64,000 bases of DNA from Daphnia pulex (taxonomy: Eukaryota; Arthropoda; Branchiopoda; Diplostraca; Daphniidae), in the NCBI RefSeq assembly GCF_021134715.1, contig NC_060023.1, positions 6,820,001-6,884,000 of the forward strand. Direction: 5' to 3'. Made by a program: the position numbers and the translations under genes. The notes under the pieces are model-generated. The model had not been told where the DNA came from. It made no database searches and saw nothing but the letters and a program-made list of their open reading frames with translations. Below are positions 24,072 through 36,100 of this stretch, in pieces; the stretch's first letter is position 1; each line of letters begins with the position of its first letter.

Positions 24072-26661
24072 TTATCGAGAAAATTGCCGTTTGTCGCTTG
24101 GTTTCTGTCCAACTTGACGATATGTGCTTGCTTTTGTACGGTGCTTAGTTCCTCCATGGGTCTCCCCGAAGTTCCCTTGGCGTTTGCGAGGGCGGTCAGC
24201 TTTAGTACTACGCATGTCTACAAAGTAAAATGTATGAGTCAAATTTTGTGAAATCTGAAATGTCAAGGCCAACAGATAAGATTAAACATACTAAGGTCTA
24301 CTGTCGGTGGAACTTTGAAACCAAAACTTTGGGCCACTCTAGCCAGGTCGAGTGTATGAACGTCGAAGATTGTTTTCAAATGATGAGAATCATAAGCACG
24401 AATGTAGGCTTTGTAAGCTTCTTTTGCTGACATATGGAGGAAATAATTCTTGGAAACCAGTTTTTCCAGCTGAATAAATAACAAAAAGTTTGTTAGTGAA
24501 ATTAATAGAAATAACATAACCGTAAATATTTTTCTCCGAACCTGAGGTTGAATATCAGCAATTTTGCTCCAGGAAAACTCAAATTCGTTAAGTGGAACTT
24601 TGGCTTGCTTCAAATACCGTAAGAAACCTAATTCTTCTGGCCTCAAAAGAAGCAAGGCGTGGCCCTTGCCGCCTTGGCCGCGAGCAGTACGCCCGACACG
24701 ATGAATGTATTCCTAAAACGAATTGCTATAGTGACAATTTTTCAAGTATTTCTATTAGATTGAGTTACCTTAGGATCATCTGGAGGATCATACTGGACGA
24801 TCCAATCGACCGCTGGGATATCCAATCCTCTTGCTGCCACGTCCGTACAGAGAAGGATTCCAGAATCCGCATTACAAAATTGGAAAAATGTTGTCGTTCG
24901 CTTAGTTTGCTTTTGTTTACCCTATTTCATAAATAAAAAAGATTAGTACGAAACGAGATGTAAAACCCAACTGAATCTTACGTGAATGCACATGACAGGC
25001 ATATCGATGTAGTTTAGCAATTCATGGTGAAATTTGACGGACAAGCACGAACTAAAGAAGACCATGATTTTCTTCTTGCGATTACGTTTAAGAAAAGAAA
25101 AGAGCATGAGAAAACGCTTTTCGGCAGGGCACACGACATAACCTTAAGAATACCAAAGATTTAAACGCTGAATTTAATGACGAAAATGCTAATATAGAAA
25201 TAACCTTGTTCCAGTCCCTCAACCGTGGCTTTCTCAACGACATCCTCTACTCCAACAATAATTGGCTCCTTCTTGAGGGCCAAGCGAGCAAGATCCTCAA
25301 TTTTCTGAGTTGATGTAGCGGAAAACAGCATTGTCTGTCGTTTTTCTGGCAAAAGTCGTAGCGTGAATAATTGATTAAAACAATGGCAATTAAAGCTTAG
25401 ACTTACTAGGTAAAATACGAATGAGCTGTTTTAATTCTTCTTCAAATCCGATATCCAATACACGATCTGCTTCATCGATAATGAGACATTGGAGATTTTT
25501 AAATAGAAAATCAGTCGTGCTATTCAAGTGATCGAGCAATCTTCCAGGAGTTGCCACTAAAATATTAACACCCTTTACAAGCTTTGCAGCTTCAGCTTGA
25601 CGATTTGCACCTCCCATAACCAGACCATATGTATGGGAATGGTGTCTAGATGAAGACAAAAGATATTGTAAAACCCCAATTTATGTTTCAAAAATGCATG
25701 AACTCACCTTAACAGTTCACGTAAAACTCCAAAAGTTTGCATGGACAACTCTCTTGTGGGAGAAATAATAATAACTCCAGTACCTTTCATAGCAAACAAG
25801 TGGTTAAATACAGTTATTATTGAATAGAATACAAAATAAATACCATTTCGCGGCATAAACTTCAATTTATATATCAGCTCAATCGCGGGTATCAGAAAAG
25901 CCAATGTTTTACCAGAACCAGTTTTGGCTTGTCCTAACAAATCACGTCCCTCCAGTAAATGAGGAATGGATTTTGCCTGAATACATATTCATCATATTTT
26001 TTAAATAATTACTATTATTATTAAAAGTTTCCTTTTTATGTTACCTGGATTTCTGTCATTTTTTTGAAGCCCATCTCTTCAACAGCTTTCAAAGTCAAAT
26101 CTGAGACACTGCCTTCCAACGAAGCAAATGTCTGGTCACTAAGAATTCCAACGTTGATTGATGATCCAGGTACTAAGAAATAAATCATTTGATTTTCAAG
26201 ATAAATAAGAAAACAAAAATCAAATAACAATATCCTCATTTCACCAACTAGAGTAACTTACATTGTTGTAAATCTTCAGCATCAATATCCTCATCATCTT
26301 CATCTACTACTTTCTCATTATCTGAAGTAACCAGTTGTGTTTGCTTCACAGCTTTTTTAGAATTTGTTTTCAGTTTCTTCACTGGCACTAAAAGTATTGA
26401 GTAAATTAGTAATCATGATTTCTTTTAAACTGTCAGGTTTAACCTTACGTTCAGTTTCATCAACATTCTCTTCTTTTGTTGCGACTTCATGTTCGTCTTC
26501 GTCGGATGCGTCTATTGCAAAAATCAACAAATTAGTAAAAGAAAATATACAACTCAACAAATTAGATTGCTATTACCCTCGTTTTTCTTGTTTAGAACTC
26601 TTAGTCGACTCTGTTCTCGTTTCTTGAGTTTGCGTTTTAGTTGAGGATCGGGCATAGACAT
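24072..26661 (-). CDS. DDX18: DEAD-box RNA helicase DDX18/Has1/pitchoune
   Basis: Nucleolar ATP-dependent helicase of 60S ribosome biogenesis. Thirteen exons on minus: 26577-26661, 26449-26511, 26262-26387, 26045-26172, 25844-25976, 25708-25783, 25407-25645, 25205-25345, 24982-25142, 24769-24921, 24542-24712, 24292-24469, 24072-24217; about 599 residues (human 670, yeast Has1 505). Lys-rich start [17 protein letters not shown], then acidic linker. Motifs: [10 protein letters not shown] (Q motif), AKTGSGKT (I, 151-158), SPTRELS (Ia), TPGR (Ib), DEAD (II, 261-264), SAT (III, 292-294), ARGLDIP (V), HRVGRTAR (VI, 439-446). C-terminal [13 protein letters not shown] and basic tail ending RQFSR are DDX18-specific. 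All catalytic motifs are intact. A CACGTG E-box is 20 bp upstream of the ATG. Confidence 0.96.
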
Positions 26662-29075
26662 TTTGAAAGAAGCAAAGAAACACGTGCACAGCTTTCTAGA
26701 CGTTTATGCAGACGACTCTGCGACAGAATCGATACTCGATAGTGTTCACTGTTCAGCGTTGTTCTGAATCGGATGTTACTTTTTAGATTTTAATTTATAA
26801 ATGTCATGTTACATTCAAAATAATTTCATTCAAAATTAATTCAAGTAAAATCTTTGATTTAAAAAAATAAACCAATAACTTTGATAAAATACAAATTTTG
26901 TAGTTTTTGATTTCCGATATTTTTCTATATCGATACTTAAGAAAAGTGGAAAAAATTGTTATCTGGCAAACGCAATATTTTTGTAATCATGTAATGCCCG
27001 CAGTAGAAAATAATAATAATTCAAGATTGTTTCAAGTTCGATTTACAAATCCCGCAAGAGAGACGGTCACGTGACATGTGCTAGGAGAGACCTAATCCTA
27101 ACGTGGGATTCTTGTGTCACGTTCTTAAGTTTGTTTATTACATGAGACATTTTAACTCATAAGAAACTAATAATAAAATATGTTATATGTTACTCTTCTT
27201 AAATAAGAAAATGTACAATAACTTTAAGTAGTTCTTATACACTTCAAATGTTTCTTTGTTCCGGGAATGAAGGCAATCACGCCCACACATTCAGTTAAAA
27301 ATTAACCGTCCTCCCCCCCCCCCCCAGACTAAAAAATGTGCAATAAAGGTAAAGTGAAGCCAACCATTCAATCCGCTTTCGATCGACATTTTCCTGTGGT
27401 ATTTTCGGTCGTTAAAAGAGGCGTCGTTCGATCAGTCGTTATATTTTCTATTTTGGACAATTGGTACTACGCTTGGGCTAAATTTATATTTTCCAAATCT
27501 GTCCAATCAATCGAGATATTTTAACTTGATGGGTCTTTAAGACTGTACGTCCGTATCCCGTCGTAGACAATCTCTTGGCTGACACCTAAGAAAGAGATTA
27601 GGTTCTCCAAGAAAGAGAAGAAAGAAGGCTAAAGCATTACGGGCCATAGAGGAAGCCCTTTGCGTTACATGGTCACTCGGTGTGCATTTAACTATTTATA
27701 AGAACACTCAGGCAATCTAAAACTCGTGCCCTGCCAACATGATGGCTCGGGCCATTTTATACTGACGCTGAGCTGATAATACAAGATGTTGAACTTGTGT
27801 TCATCAATTATGAACAAACGCCGGACGGTACTATATCATACATAGAGCCTATTAAAAGAAGCTTGTCTTTTCGAGAAGATCAAGACCGCAGACTTTGAAT
27901 TCCAGCAGCATATAATCATTAGAAAGCTAGCCTTATTCTAATTGAATTTCACAAACAGCAAGGGGATGCAACTCCGGGAACTGTGTGAAAATGTCGACGA
28001 TCTACTGTGTCCCTCACGTATTGTTATAAGCTCTCACAACAAGAGAATAGTAGCCAGAATAGTAGGTGGATAGCCCGCTAGCGATAGGGAAATACACGTT
28101 TTTATATGAGGGTTGATGGCAAATGGATTGGGCAAAGCCGGAAATCGGTAAAACTTCAATGCAGTTCCCAGGCAGTTCCGAGGGAAAAGAAAAACAAAAG
28201 AACAGGCGTGGTTTTATAGGGTCCAACGACAAGTTATAAAACCGCGATAGCATAGATCCAGAATCACTATATAGATTGCACCCAGTTGAATGATGAAGAT
28301 CCAATTGGAACTGATGATAACCGCCTTCTAAATCTATTTAAAAAACAAAACAAAAAAAACGACTTTTAGTTTGCCGATCAAATTTGAATTTCCGAATGAA
28401 TTCCATTACTGGCAAATGGCAATCGGGAAATAAGCCAAGCAAAAAGTAGTTTAATTGGCTCGGAACTTGGTGGGTGGGTGTGAGTTGTTTTCAAAAAACC
28501 CAAAAGAGACTATATGGCGGAAGTCTTTTGTATGCGACATTTTGATCAAAGTTTGTCATATATAACTCAGCTCAACATATTGAACAGATTAACCAAGAGG
28601 CGCTAAATTTTTGATGGCGTTTGATTATTATCCCGCAAAAGTTTTCGTTGAAAAAAAAAAGTGTCACTCCCGCGATGTTATATAAGGTGCTGCTGGTTGT
28701 ACCGCGCTGTGGGAGTCGAGACAATTTGACACAAAGCTTCCGCAATCTATATATATACAGGGAATATAAGGAAAGTGGTTCTGTGGCTCTCTCTATACCC
28801 TTCTCTCCTATAAAAATCACCCCGCAAAACAAAGTAAAATTTATGAGTCGCTTGTGTTAGCAGCAGCAGGAGCAGCAGCAAGCATATATCGACTCCCTTG
28901 AAAGTTGCTGGCAAAATCCCATTAGAAAACACACCCCGGCTGTATTTTGTTGGCGCCCACTTGATCCTTTAGTTTTCTAGCTCCCCCCAATCCTTGCTAT
29001 ATCGCCCGTTGTCGTGAGAGACTACTTTCGCTTCTTCTTTCACGTGTATAGACGCAAAGGAAAATCCCTTTTTCC
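26662..29075. other. No supported gene; AT-rich intergenic
   Basis: Contains the DDX18 5' flank, a poly-C run near 27310-27325 and a second E-box near 27068. Small open frames (for example 62 codons at 27336) have no recognisable domain, splice structure or codon pattern. 28861-28882 is a short AGC-rich run. I see nothing else. Confidence 0.5.
26681..26686. promoter_or_regulatory. CACGTG E-box at the DDX18 start
   Basis: A perfect Myc/Max-type E-box lies 20 bp before the DDX18 ATG. The Drosophila orthologue pitchoune is a known Myc target, so this placement is meaningful, though a hexamer alone occurs by chance. A second, inside the 10-bp palindrome GTCACGTGAC, is at 27066-27075. Confidence 0.5.
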
Positions 29076-29079
29076 ACGG

Positions 29080-29130
29080 CTATATAGCAGAGCAGAGAGC
29101 AGCAGACTGACTCGCTTACATCGCTCGCTC
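29080..29130 (+). promoter_or_regulatory. Weak candidate core promoter
   Basis: A TATATA at about 29082 is followed roughly 25-30 bases later by an initiator-like CAGACTGAC. No downstream gene on the plus strand can be named, so this is only a pattern match. Confidence 0.2.
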
Positions 29131-31560
29131 ATCCTGGCCGGGTCCTGTGGGAGTCAGCCGAGTGGTTGAAGGAGCCTATCTCCTGGTACGCTCTTGTCAT
29201 AGTCGAGCTTGTACATGTTACTACGCTAGATCACGCAAAGTGTATAGAGGGCCTAGAGATCTACCCTTGGGTCAAAATAAACGATAGACGGAATTAACAG
29301 GGACAGAAAAGCCAACGGAATCGGTCGGGGGCTACAGCACTACCTCATCAGTCGCAGTGCCCAATAAATAACTGATTTTGTTTTTTACGATAGATTATTG
29401 AAAAGTGGATCGGGTTTTTTTTTCAGTGTCTCACTTATTGGCGTGTAATTCAATCTGCAGACAAGTGAGACCAACCCAGCAATCCAGCTCGGTGAAACCG
29501 CCTACGCAGCGATTTCCTGTCATCTTAATACCGACTTTTACCTGTGCATAGTATTTGTAAAAATATATACCACGAATACAAAATCCGCATACAATGTTAA
29601 TTATAAGTAATAGGATCTGGCAAATGCATGGGCTTAGCTTTACTTGGAAATTATATCTTAAAACTTGAAAAGAAAACGTTCGTGGGTGGCAGATGAATTC
29701 CCATTTCTAAAAATGTATACGATACGGCAGCTCTATGCATCGGTATATACGGTATATATTATTAACTATATATTGAGAAAAGTTTCTTGTAACGATGGAA
29801 TTTAGCCCATTGAACTTTTGTATTTCATCTACAATATTATATATACTTGTACCGGCTAAAGAGAGAGAGAATACAAGTTTTGCTACTTTTCCTTGTACAA
29901 GGCAACTAACCTATGATCAGATAGCTAACGATCCAATTATCGACAATTATCTAGCTTCCCCGATCTGGGAGTAACTTGGCCAAGGACACATGTCTCTTAT
30001 TATATGTAGCCTGCGCTTTAGATTTTGCTAACAATCACTAATATCAAAGGACAATTGGCGTAATGGTTTTCTTCATTGGGTGTTTTGAGTCAGAACGTGA
30101 TTCGACTCATTTGTTGACCGGAAAAAGCAGAAAGTTCAATCATTATTTGACCTATGATTCTGGAAATTATTTTGATGATAATAATAGCTAGACTCCTTTC
30201 TGATTTATTTGCCAAAAGTTCTAATATTGGCCCAGGTCAAAGGATATGACAACAATACATTTTGCATTCCTGAAAAAAAAAATACTTTGCACGTAACCAT
30301 TATAAGTTTTCTTATACTACGACAAGACATATCTCTTGTAAGTCTCTAACGAAAAGAAATGTTGGCGTACAAGCTATATACACACTGATCCCTCCCTCCT
30401 CCTCCACGCAAGATTTATAAGCAGAAGAACTTTTTGGTGAATAAAAAATAGAAAACTATAGGAGCGAGCTCTTATATATTCTTCACTCGGAGCTATAGGC
30501 ATTATTTCGCTTTACTAAATATCGTGCTGCAACTCTGCAGCATTTGTTGCCGCACTGCTATAGACTGAAATTCATAAAAGCTCAATTTGTCTTTTAAATA
30601 GAAATCATCTAAAAATAATCTAACGATTTATGAGCTCGCTGATGTATAGGAGAAAAAAAAATGCGATCGATATTATATATATTTAAAAAAATAGAAACCT
30701 GCTATATAAGATGATGTTGTAACATCTAAATGTGCTTCTTGAATGTGTTAGTGTATACGGCCTATCACATTACTGCGGATATATGGACTGTGTAACTCTT
30801 TCTCGTATTTTGTTAATCGAGTCTCCTTTTCAAGGCGGATCGAATTTCCGTAAAGGATACACACACACACACAACACACCTATATATTTATAGTGTACCT
30901 GATTCGAACTGTCATTACTGTTTCGGTGTGTGTCTATGCGCGCGACTTCCGACGCCCTGATTTCCATTTCCGGCTGGCTGCAATGTTTTTCTAACTGTCG
31001 AATTTCTTTTCTTTGCGATACCCTTGGAAAGCTTTGCACTTTGACATTTAACGATCGGCTGCTGATGGGATGGGACTAGACAGGAGACACAGTCGTTTGA
31101 GCAGCCTTGATTCGACAAAAGGGCATAGCATTTACTGTGGGTCGATCTGCTGTGTCCCAATGGTTATGTGGCACAAGTTAATCTGCGTACGTCGTAATGG
31201 TAGTCCATTATTATAGCCGAGTCTAAACTGACAGAGTCTCATCATTCCGATTTCGGTTATTGGGGGCTCGTATATGCATCAATGCGGCAGTTTAGAAATT
31301 CCTTGAATTCAGAGGAACGCAGTTTACATAACGCGCTGTGTCGGTTATTTGTGTGGAATGTGTATTTCAAGAGCTGTGAGAATTTCAAGTATGTGTGTGG
31401 AGTATAGATCAAGCCAATAAGCTACTACATATATTTGGGGCGTCAAAACACAACACCAACCGGTGGTCAATCGTGTGCAAAAACGGACATAAGAAGTGTA
31501 AATGATCGATTTGCAAGGAAATTTGATGGTCCTGAAGTTTTTCTAACTATATTCGAGTTA
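29131..31560. other. No supported gene; intergenic
   Basis: Mostly AT-rich, with TATA runs and an (AC)n tract near 30859-30874. No exon chain with matching phases was found on either strand. Confidence 0.45.
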
Positions 31561-33008
31561 TTAACGATGACCGTATCCCTTGGCCGATGAGCCGAAACCT
31601 CCGAATCCAGCCGACGATCCTTGGTGGATACCGTTGACACCTATCATTCGGATTGATTTGTCAGTCGAAATATTTTAAAAATCTCATAATAGAGAAGAAA
31701 ATATTAAATCTTACCTTGCAAGTAGTTGCCACCTTGAGCGCCGTAAGGTGAAGCGAATCCAGACGATGCCAATGGAGAAACGAGAGAACTAGAATTTGAA
31801 TATTTTTAAAAAATATTATACAAAAGAAGTTCAAGTGTGACAAAGTTGCAAAAGTAAAATACAACAAACAACCGCCTTCAAATAAAATGGGGGAAGAAAA
31901 ATATATACCTTCCAGCGAATCCTCCAGCACCTGCGTCACGACCGTAACTGGCAGCACCGCTGAACCCGCCCGTTTGGAGACCGCTGCAAACAAATAACAC
32001 GACAATAGAGAAAAAAAGTTAGATTTGGCGCGTTATACAACAAAATAAATGGAAACTGGCGCGTCGAACAATTTTTCTTGGCCGTAATGTAACGACGTTG
32101 TTGATGTTGATGTATTAATAGTACTCACTGAGTCACTCCGGCGTAAACCTGGTTGACAGCGAGTAGCAGGCAAACCACAATCAGCTTCGCCATCATCTAT
32201 TAGATATCAAGATGATGTATTGTTATATATATAGAGATCGGACGCTAGACCAATTATCTTCTAGTTTATATCTTGACGGGGGTTTTTCCTTTTCCCGTGC
32301 TGGGGATCGACCCAAGGACGTCTACTATACTATACCGCGCCAAAAGGGAAAGCTTTTGAATAGAATCAAAGGCGAGTAATTACTTGGAGCAGTCGTCCAT
32401 CGCTGGGTAGAGAGGCAGGCAATCAAGAGGTTAGATGCCAAAAATGGACGACAAACTTTTTTTTTTTTTTTTTGGATTCGCATTCAAAAGAAAAATCATT
32501 TCACGAAAAGGACTAAAAGGAATCGGAAGAAAATAAAAATGTAAAACATCACAATCGAGCGCATTTCAGCGTATCCGCTATCATAACATATTGTCTGTGA
32601 TATGATGCTCAGTTGCATGCAACTTCAAACAAAGTTTGGATAATGTATAGTGCGGGTATCAAAAGCGGATACATGCTCCGTATATAGTACGTGTATGCAG
32701 TGGGAGAGTTTAATTGCCAATCGATGATCGTTTCTTTTTGATAAAATATGACGTCCTTCCTTTTCTTGTAAAATACGGAAAGAACAAAATACGCAGACAA
32801 TAATTTCAACTGTCAGCCAGAAATTTTTGGCATAAATCTCTGAAATAAAACAGTGACGGAAAGATCTAACCTTCTTAAACTAAATTAAATTAAAGCAGTC
32901 ATAAAAATTTCTGACTCAATTTCTTTGATTCTTCTTAGAAGAAATTGGCGGGATCAAATTCAAATTCAAACAAAAATAATTCACCTTGAATGCAGAAATA
33001 GAACTCAT
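31561..33008 (-). CDS. Small secreted Gly/Ser-rich protein
   Basis: Exons 32129-32196, 31909-31983, 31715-31788 and 31561-31640 (minus) join in phase to 98 residues: a signal peptide (MMAKLIVVCLLLAVNQVYAG), then a Gly/Ser/Ala-rich chain with GGFSGAASYGRD, GAGGFAG, ASSGFASPYGAQGGNY, GFGGFGSSAKGYGHR. Composition suggests a cuticle or other extracellular matrix protein, but there is no chitin-binding R&R motif and no cysteines, so function is unknown. A further exon, 32985-33008 (MSSISAFK, donor CAAG/GTGAAT), joins in phase because an AG directly precedes the ATGATG at 32196, giving 106 residues; I include it. The alternative is that translation starts at 32196 from a TATATATA near 32221. Four-exon chain is solid; first exon is inference. 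Confidence 0.75.
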
Positions 33009-33117
33009 GTTGTAAAGAGCGGATATGACAAAGTTGAACCGGTGAAATCAAATATTCCAGTGATGTTCTACAGAGAGCAATAATGTAGTCTAGTTGTCTT
33101 GTCGATGGGACTCACTT

Positions 33118-33152
33118 ACTGACGATGGGAGACTCAACGGTATCGGCTTTTA
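33118..33152 (-). promoter_or_regulatory. Candidate promoter of the Gly-rich gene
   Basis: On the minus strand a TTAAAAG at about 33146-33152 is followed about 30 bases later by TCAGTAAG near 33120, the arthropod initiator consensus TCAGT. It sits about 110 bp before the proposed first exon. This supports the longer gene model. Confidence 0.4.
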
Positions 33153-36100
33153 AGGCCGGTCCATTTTCAGACCGTGATCCCTTTTTAGTATACATCCACT
33201 GGCTCTCTGCTGTCAGCAGAGAAGTCAATTGTTCTTATTTTAGCCTAGATAGTATAGACTATAGAGTAAAGACTCACGATGGCGGAGACATTATCAGCGC
33301 TTCAGTTTGACAAAGTTCCGCTTTTTAGAAATCGACCTGCAATTGTTTGAGCTGCTGGTCCATCATCACCGAGCGAAGACGGTGGATCACGATTCTTATC
33401 GCAACGATATGCAAATAAATGGGGGAGGGGGGAATAAAATGACTTTCTCTCTCGCCCCCGTCGTCCATTCAAACGATTGCTATTCAATTTCAATCGGTTC
33501 CAGTCGAATTCAAAATGAAAGAGAAACAGTTTTTGAGATGACGACTTCGCCGATTGTTACCACCGCCAACAATGGAAATGGATTTCTTTCAATTAATAGC
33601 AGTCTCAGCCGTCATAACCGAATTATAGACAGACAGTTAGACATCCATCTTTTCATTCCAGTGGCGTGTCGGATACCGCGGCTTAGCAGAAAGTGAAAGC
33701 GTTTGAATTTTCTCGTTGTTTTCTTTGGGATAATTTCCATATCCCCCGTCGGAAAGTTTAGAAATCAAAATTCGGTGGATAGAATCCGGCAGTCGACGAA
33801 TAACGGATTTAAATTCACATAACGGAGCTGGGCGGATCAAGCCCAGAATAAACAAAAATGGCGCAGACCTGCATAAAGACATGTAAAGTTGAAAGCTGAG
33901 AGCTGAGAGTTGAAGGACGAGACAAATGACATAGAATAGACGGACTGAGATTATTATATAACAACAAGGAAAAAACAAACGAAACAAAACAATTAAAATA
34001 ATGATGAAGGCGGCTTTTTTCAAATAGAAATAACATATATACCTGGACGTTGAACTTTCGAGCCTCATTAACCAAAGTTAACTTGTCGACACAATGACTG
34101 GACCCTGGACTGTCTGACTACCTATTATATTACGCTGGACTCGTTTTCCTCTTTCCACTCAATTGTTTCTTTTTAAAAATTTAACAACGATCCTTCATTT
34201 CCTTGTTGTCTGTTGTTTATAGAATCCTATCAACTCAAGGAGGGAAAATGATGACACGCAAAAGTCTACCAAATTAAATCATCCTTATATAGACACAGGT
34301 AAAAATGGGGAATTTCAATTATCTAGGCTATACAGCAGAAAATAGAGAGAGAGAGAGAGGGAGAGAGAAGCCATGTTTGGTTAACTGGGGCTGCCGATTT
34401 CCGAGTTGATAATACCGCCTGCAGCCTTTGCCGTGTGTGTGATGGGTGGTGGTGTGAAACAGCAGCGCAGTCCACAAATACAGCCAGCAGTTTCCGCCCG
34501 AAAGAGAAAAGAAAAAAACGTCTATATATTATAACCAAATACACGGGCCGTTAAAACAGTTGAAGCTACACAATCTATATATATGTGCGCGTATATTTAG
34601 AGGGCTATATATACGATGAGGCTATATATCGTATATACCCTACTAGTATATACTTTTCTTTTCTTTTTCTTTCCCAGTATTATATATACAGACTAGTCTA
34701 TACTATAGACTATACTATGTATATGTACTACATTTCCGCGTATAGTGTACATAGAGCCCCGCAGACTACCTTTTTCCGTTTTTTTCATCTTCTATTATTT
34801 ATTTTTTTCGGGTGGTGTGTGTTTAAAGGTGGGCGGGGTTAAATTGATCAAAACAGAGCAAGCACAGAGCAACGGTACATATATACATCTCTCTCTCGCC
34901 AGCGTGAAAAAAAGGGAAAAAAAAGCCGAGGATAGCCGATTCCGCATCGCCTGCATATTGATCGTATAGTAGTAGTAGTAGTAGTAGAGGGTGGTTGGGT
35001 GGTGGTGGTGGGGGGGAGGGTGAAAGGGCCGGCGGTGTAGTATAGGAGAGAACCGGTGCGCAATTGCGCAGGGCACACCCCGCGACATCCGGCAGAGCGC
35101 CACGTCCGCAGCGGATGGGTTATATGGGATATGTGCTATGTGCGGCCCCACCAGCGAAAAAGCGACGGACATTTCCAGCAGACATCGCAGACAGTAGATG
35201 GCTAATGCCCGCGTCTGAGCTCCTCTGCTATTCTCCTCTTGTGCTGCGCCGCCACTCGATGCCCGTCGTCGTGTGTCACTTGTGTCTCATCGCAGCAGCG
35301 CCAGTCGTTTGGGACTTCCGGTTTCTTCTTCTTCTCTGTCGCTAAAAAAGAAGAAAAAACAAATAACGGACATATATATAGGATTTTTTGTTTTTGTTTT
35401 ATTTTCCCTGGCGGACGGAATTACTTTTTTTTTTTTCTTCTTCCGTCTTCCTCCCGATGTTTTCCCTGCAGTCCTATTGTTATTGAGTTGAGTAGCTTTG
35501 GCCGTTTTGACGCGGGTGCGCGGGCCTTTTGATATTTCGGCTGTTGTGTGCTGACGCGGGTCGCGGTTCCACTTCTATTCCGGCGCTCTATAATCCTCAT
35601 CCAGCCGCCGTGGCCGCCGTCGCTGCATATCTTCAAGCTCCAGCGCCTGTTGTGTGTCTACCCATCAACTCACAAGAGGCAAGTTGCGTCTTCTTCTTCT
35701 TCTTCTTACTCCCCTCTAGAAAAAAAAGTTCCATCTATCAATTATTTGCGGCGGGCGCGGTGCGGGTGATGGTTGGCTCGTAGAATTCACGCCCGACACA
35801 TATCACAACAGCGCACAGCCAAAGCCCTTGGAAAAACAGTACCCAACTCGACTATACTAGCTACTACCTATAGTATAGATGTTGTTTTGTGTGTGTGGTG
35901 TGTATTTCAACTGCGGCTGGTGGTAGGGGGGGGGTTCCCGATCGCTCAATTGACACGGACAGGAAAAGCGCTCGATCCCATATTTTTGCCGACGTCGAGG
36001 CGCGGCCGGGCTAAGAAGAAGAAGAAGAACCGACGCGCTGGGGAATAATAATGCAGTTGGAGCTGAGTGCCGAGAGCAGCAGCAAAGAGAGAGACCATTC

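Noticed and set aside
23861..24157. 98-codon minus frame starting [10 protein letters not shown]
   Set aside because: Out-of-frame reading of the last DDX18 exon and its 3' UTR.
24592..24936. 114-codon plus-strand frame
   Set aside because: Antisense shadow of DDX18 exons 10 and 11.
29150..29215. tRNA-like start (GCCGAGTGGTTGAAGG)
   Set aside because: A-box resembles Ser/Leu tRNA but no B box or foldable arms follow; a similar orphan match lies near 43628.
33307..34068. Open frames of 129 (plus) and 143 (minus) codons
   Set aside because: Overlapping on both strands, with no domain, no splice partners and low-complexity composition.
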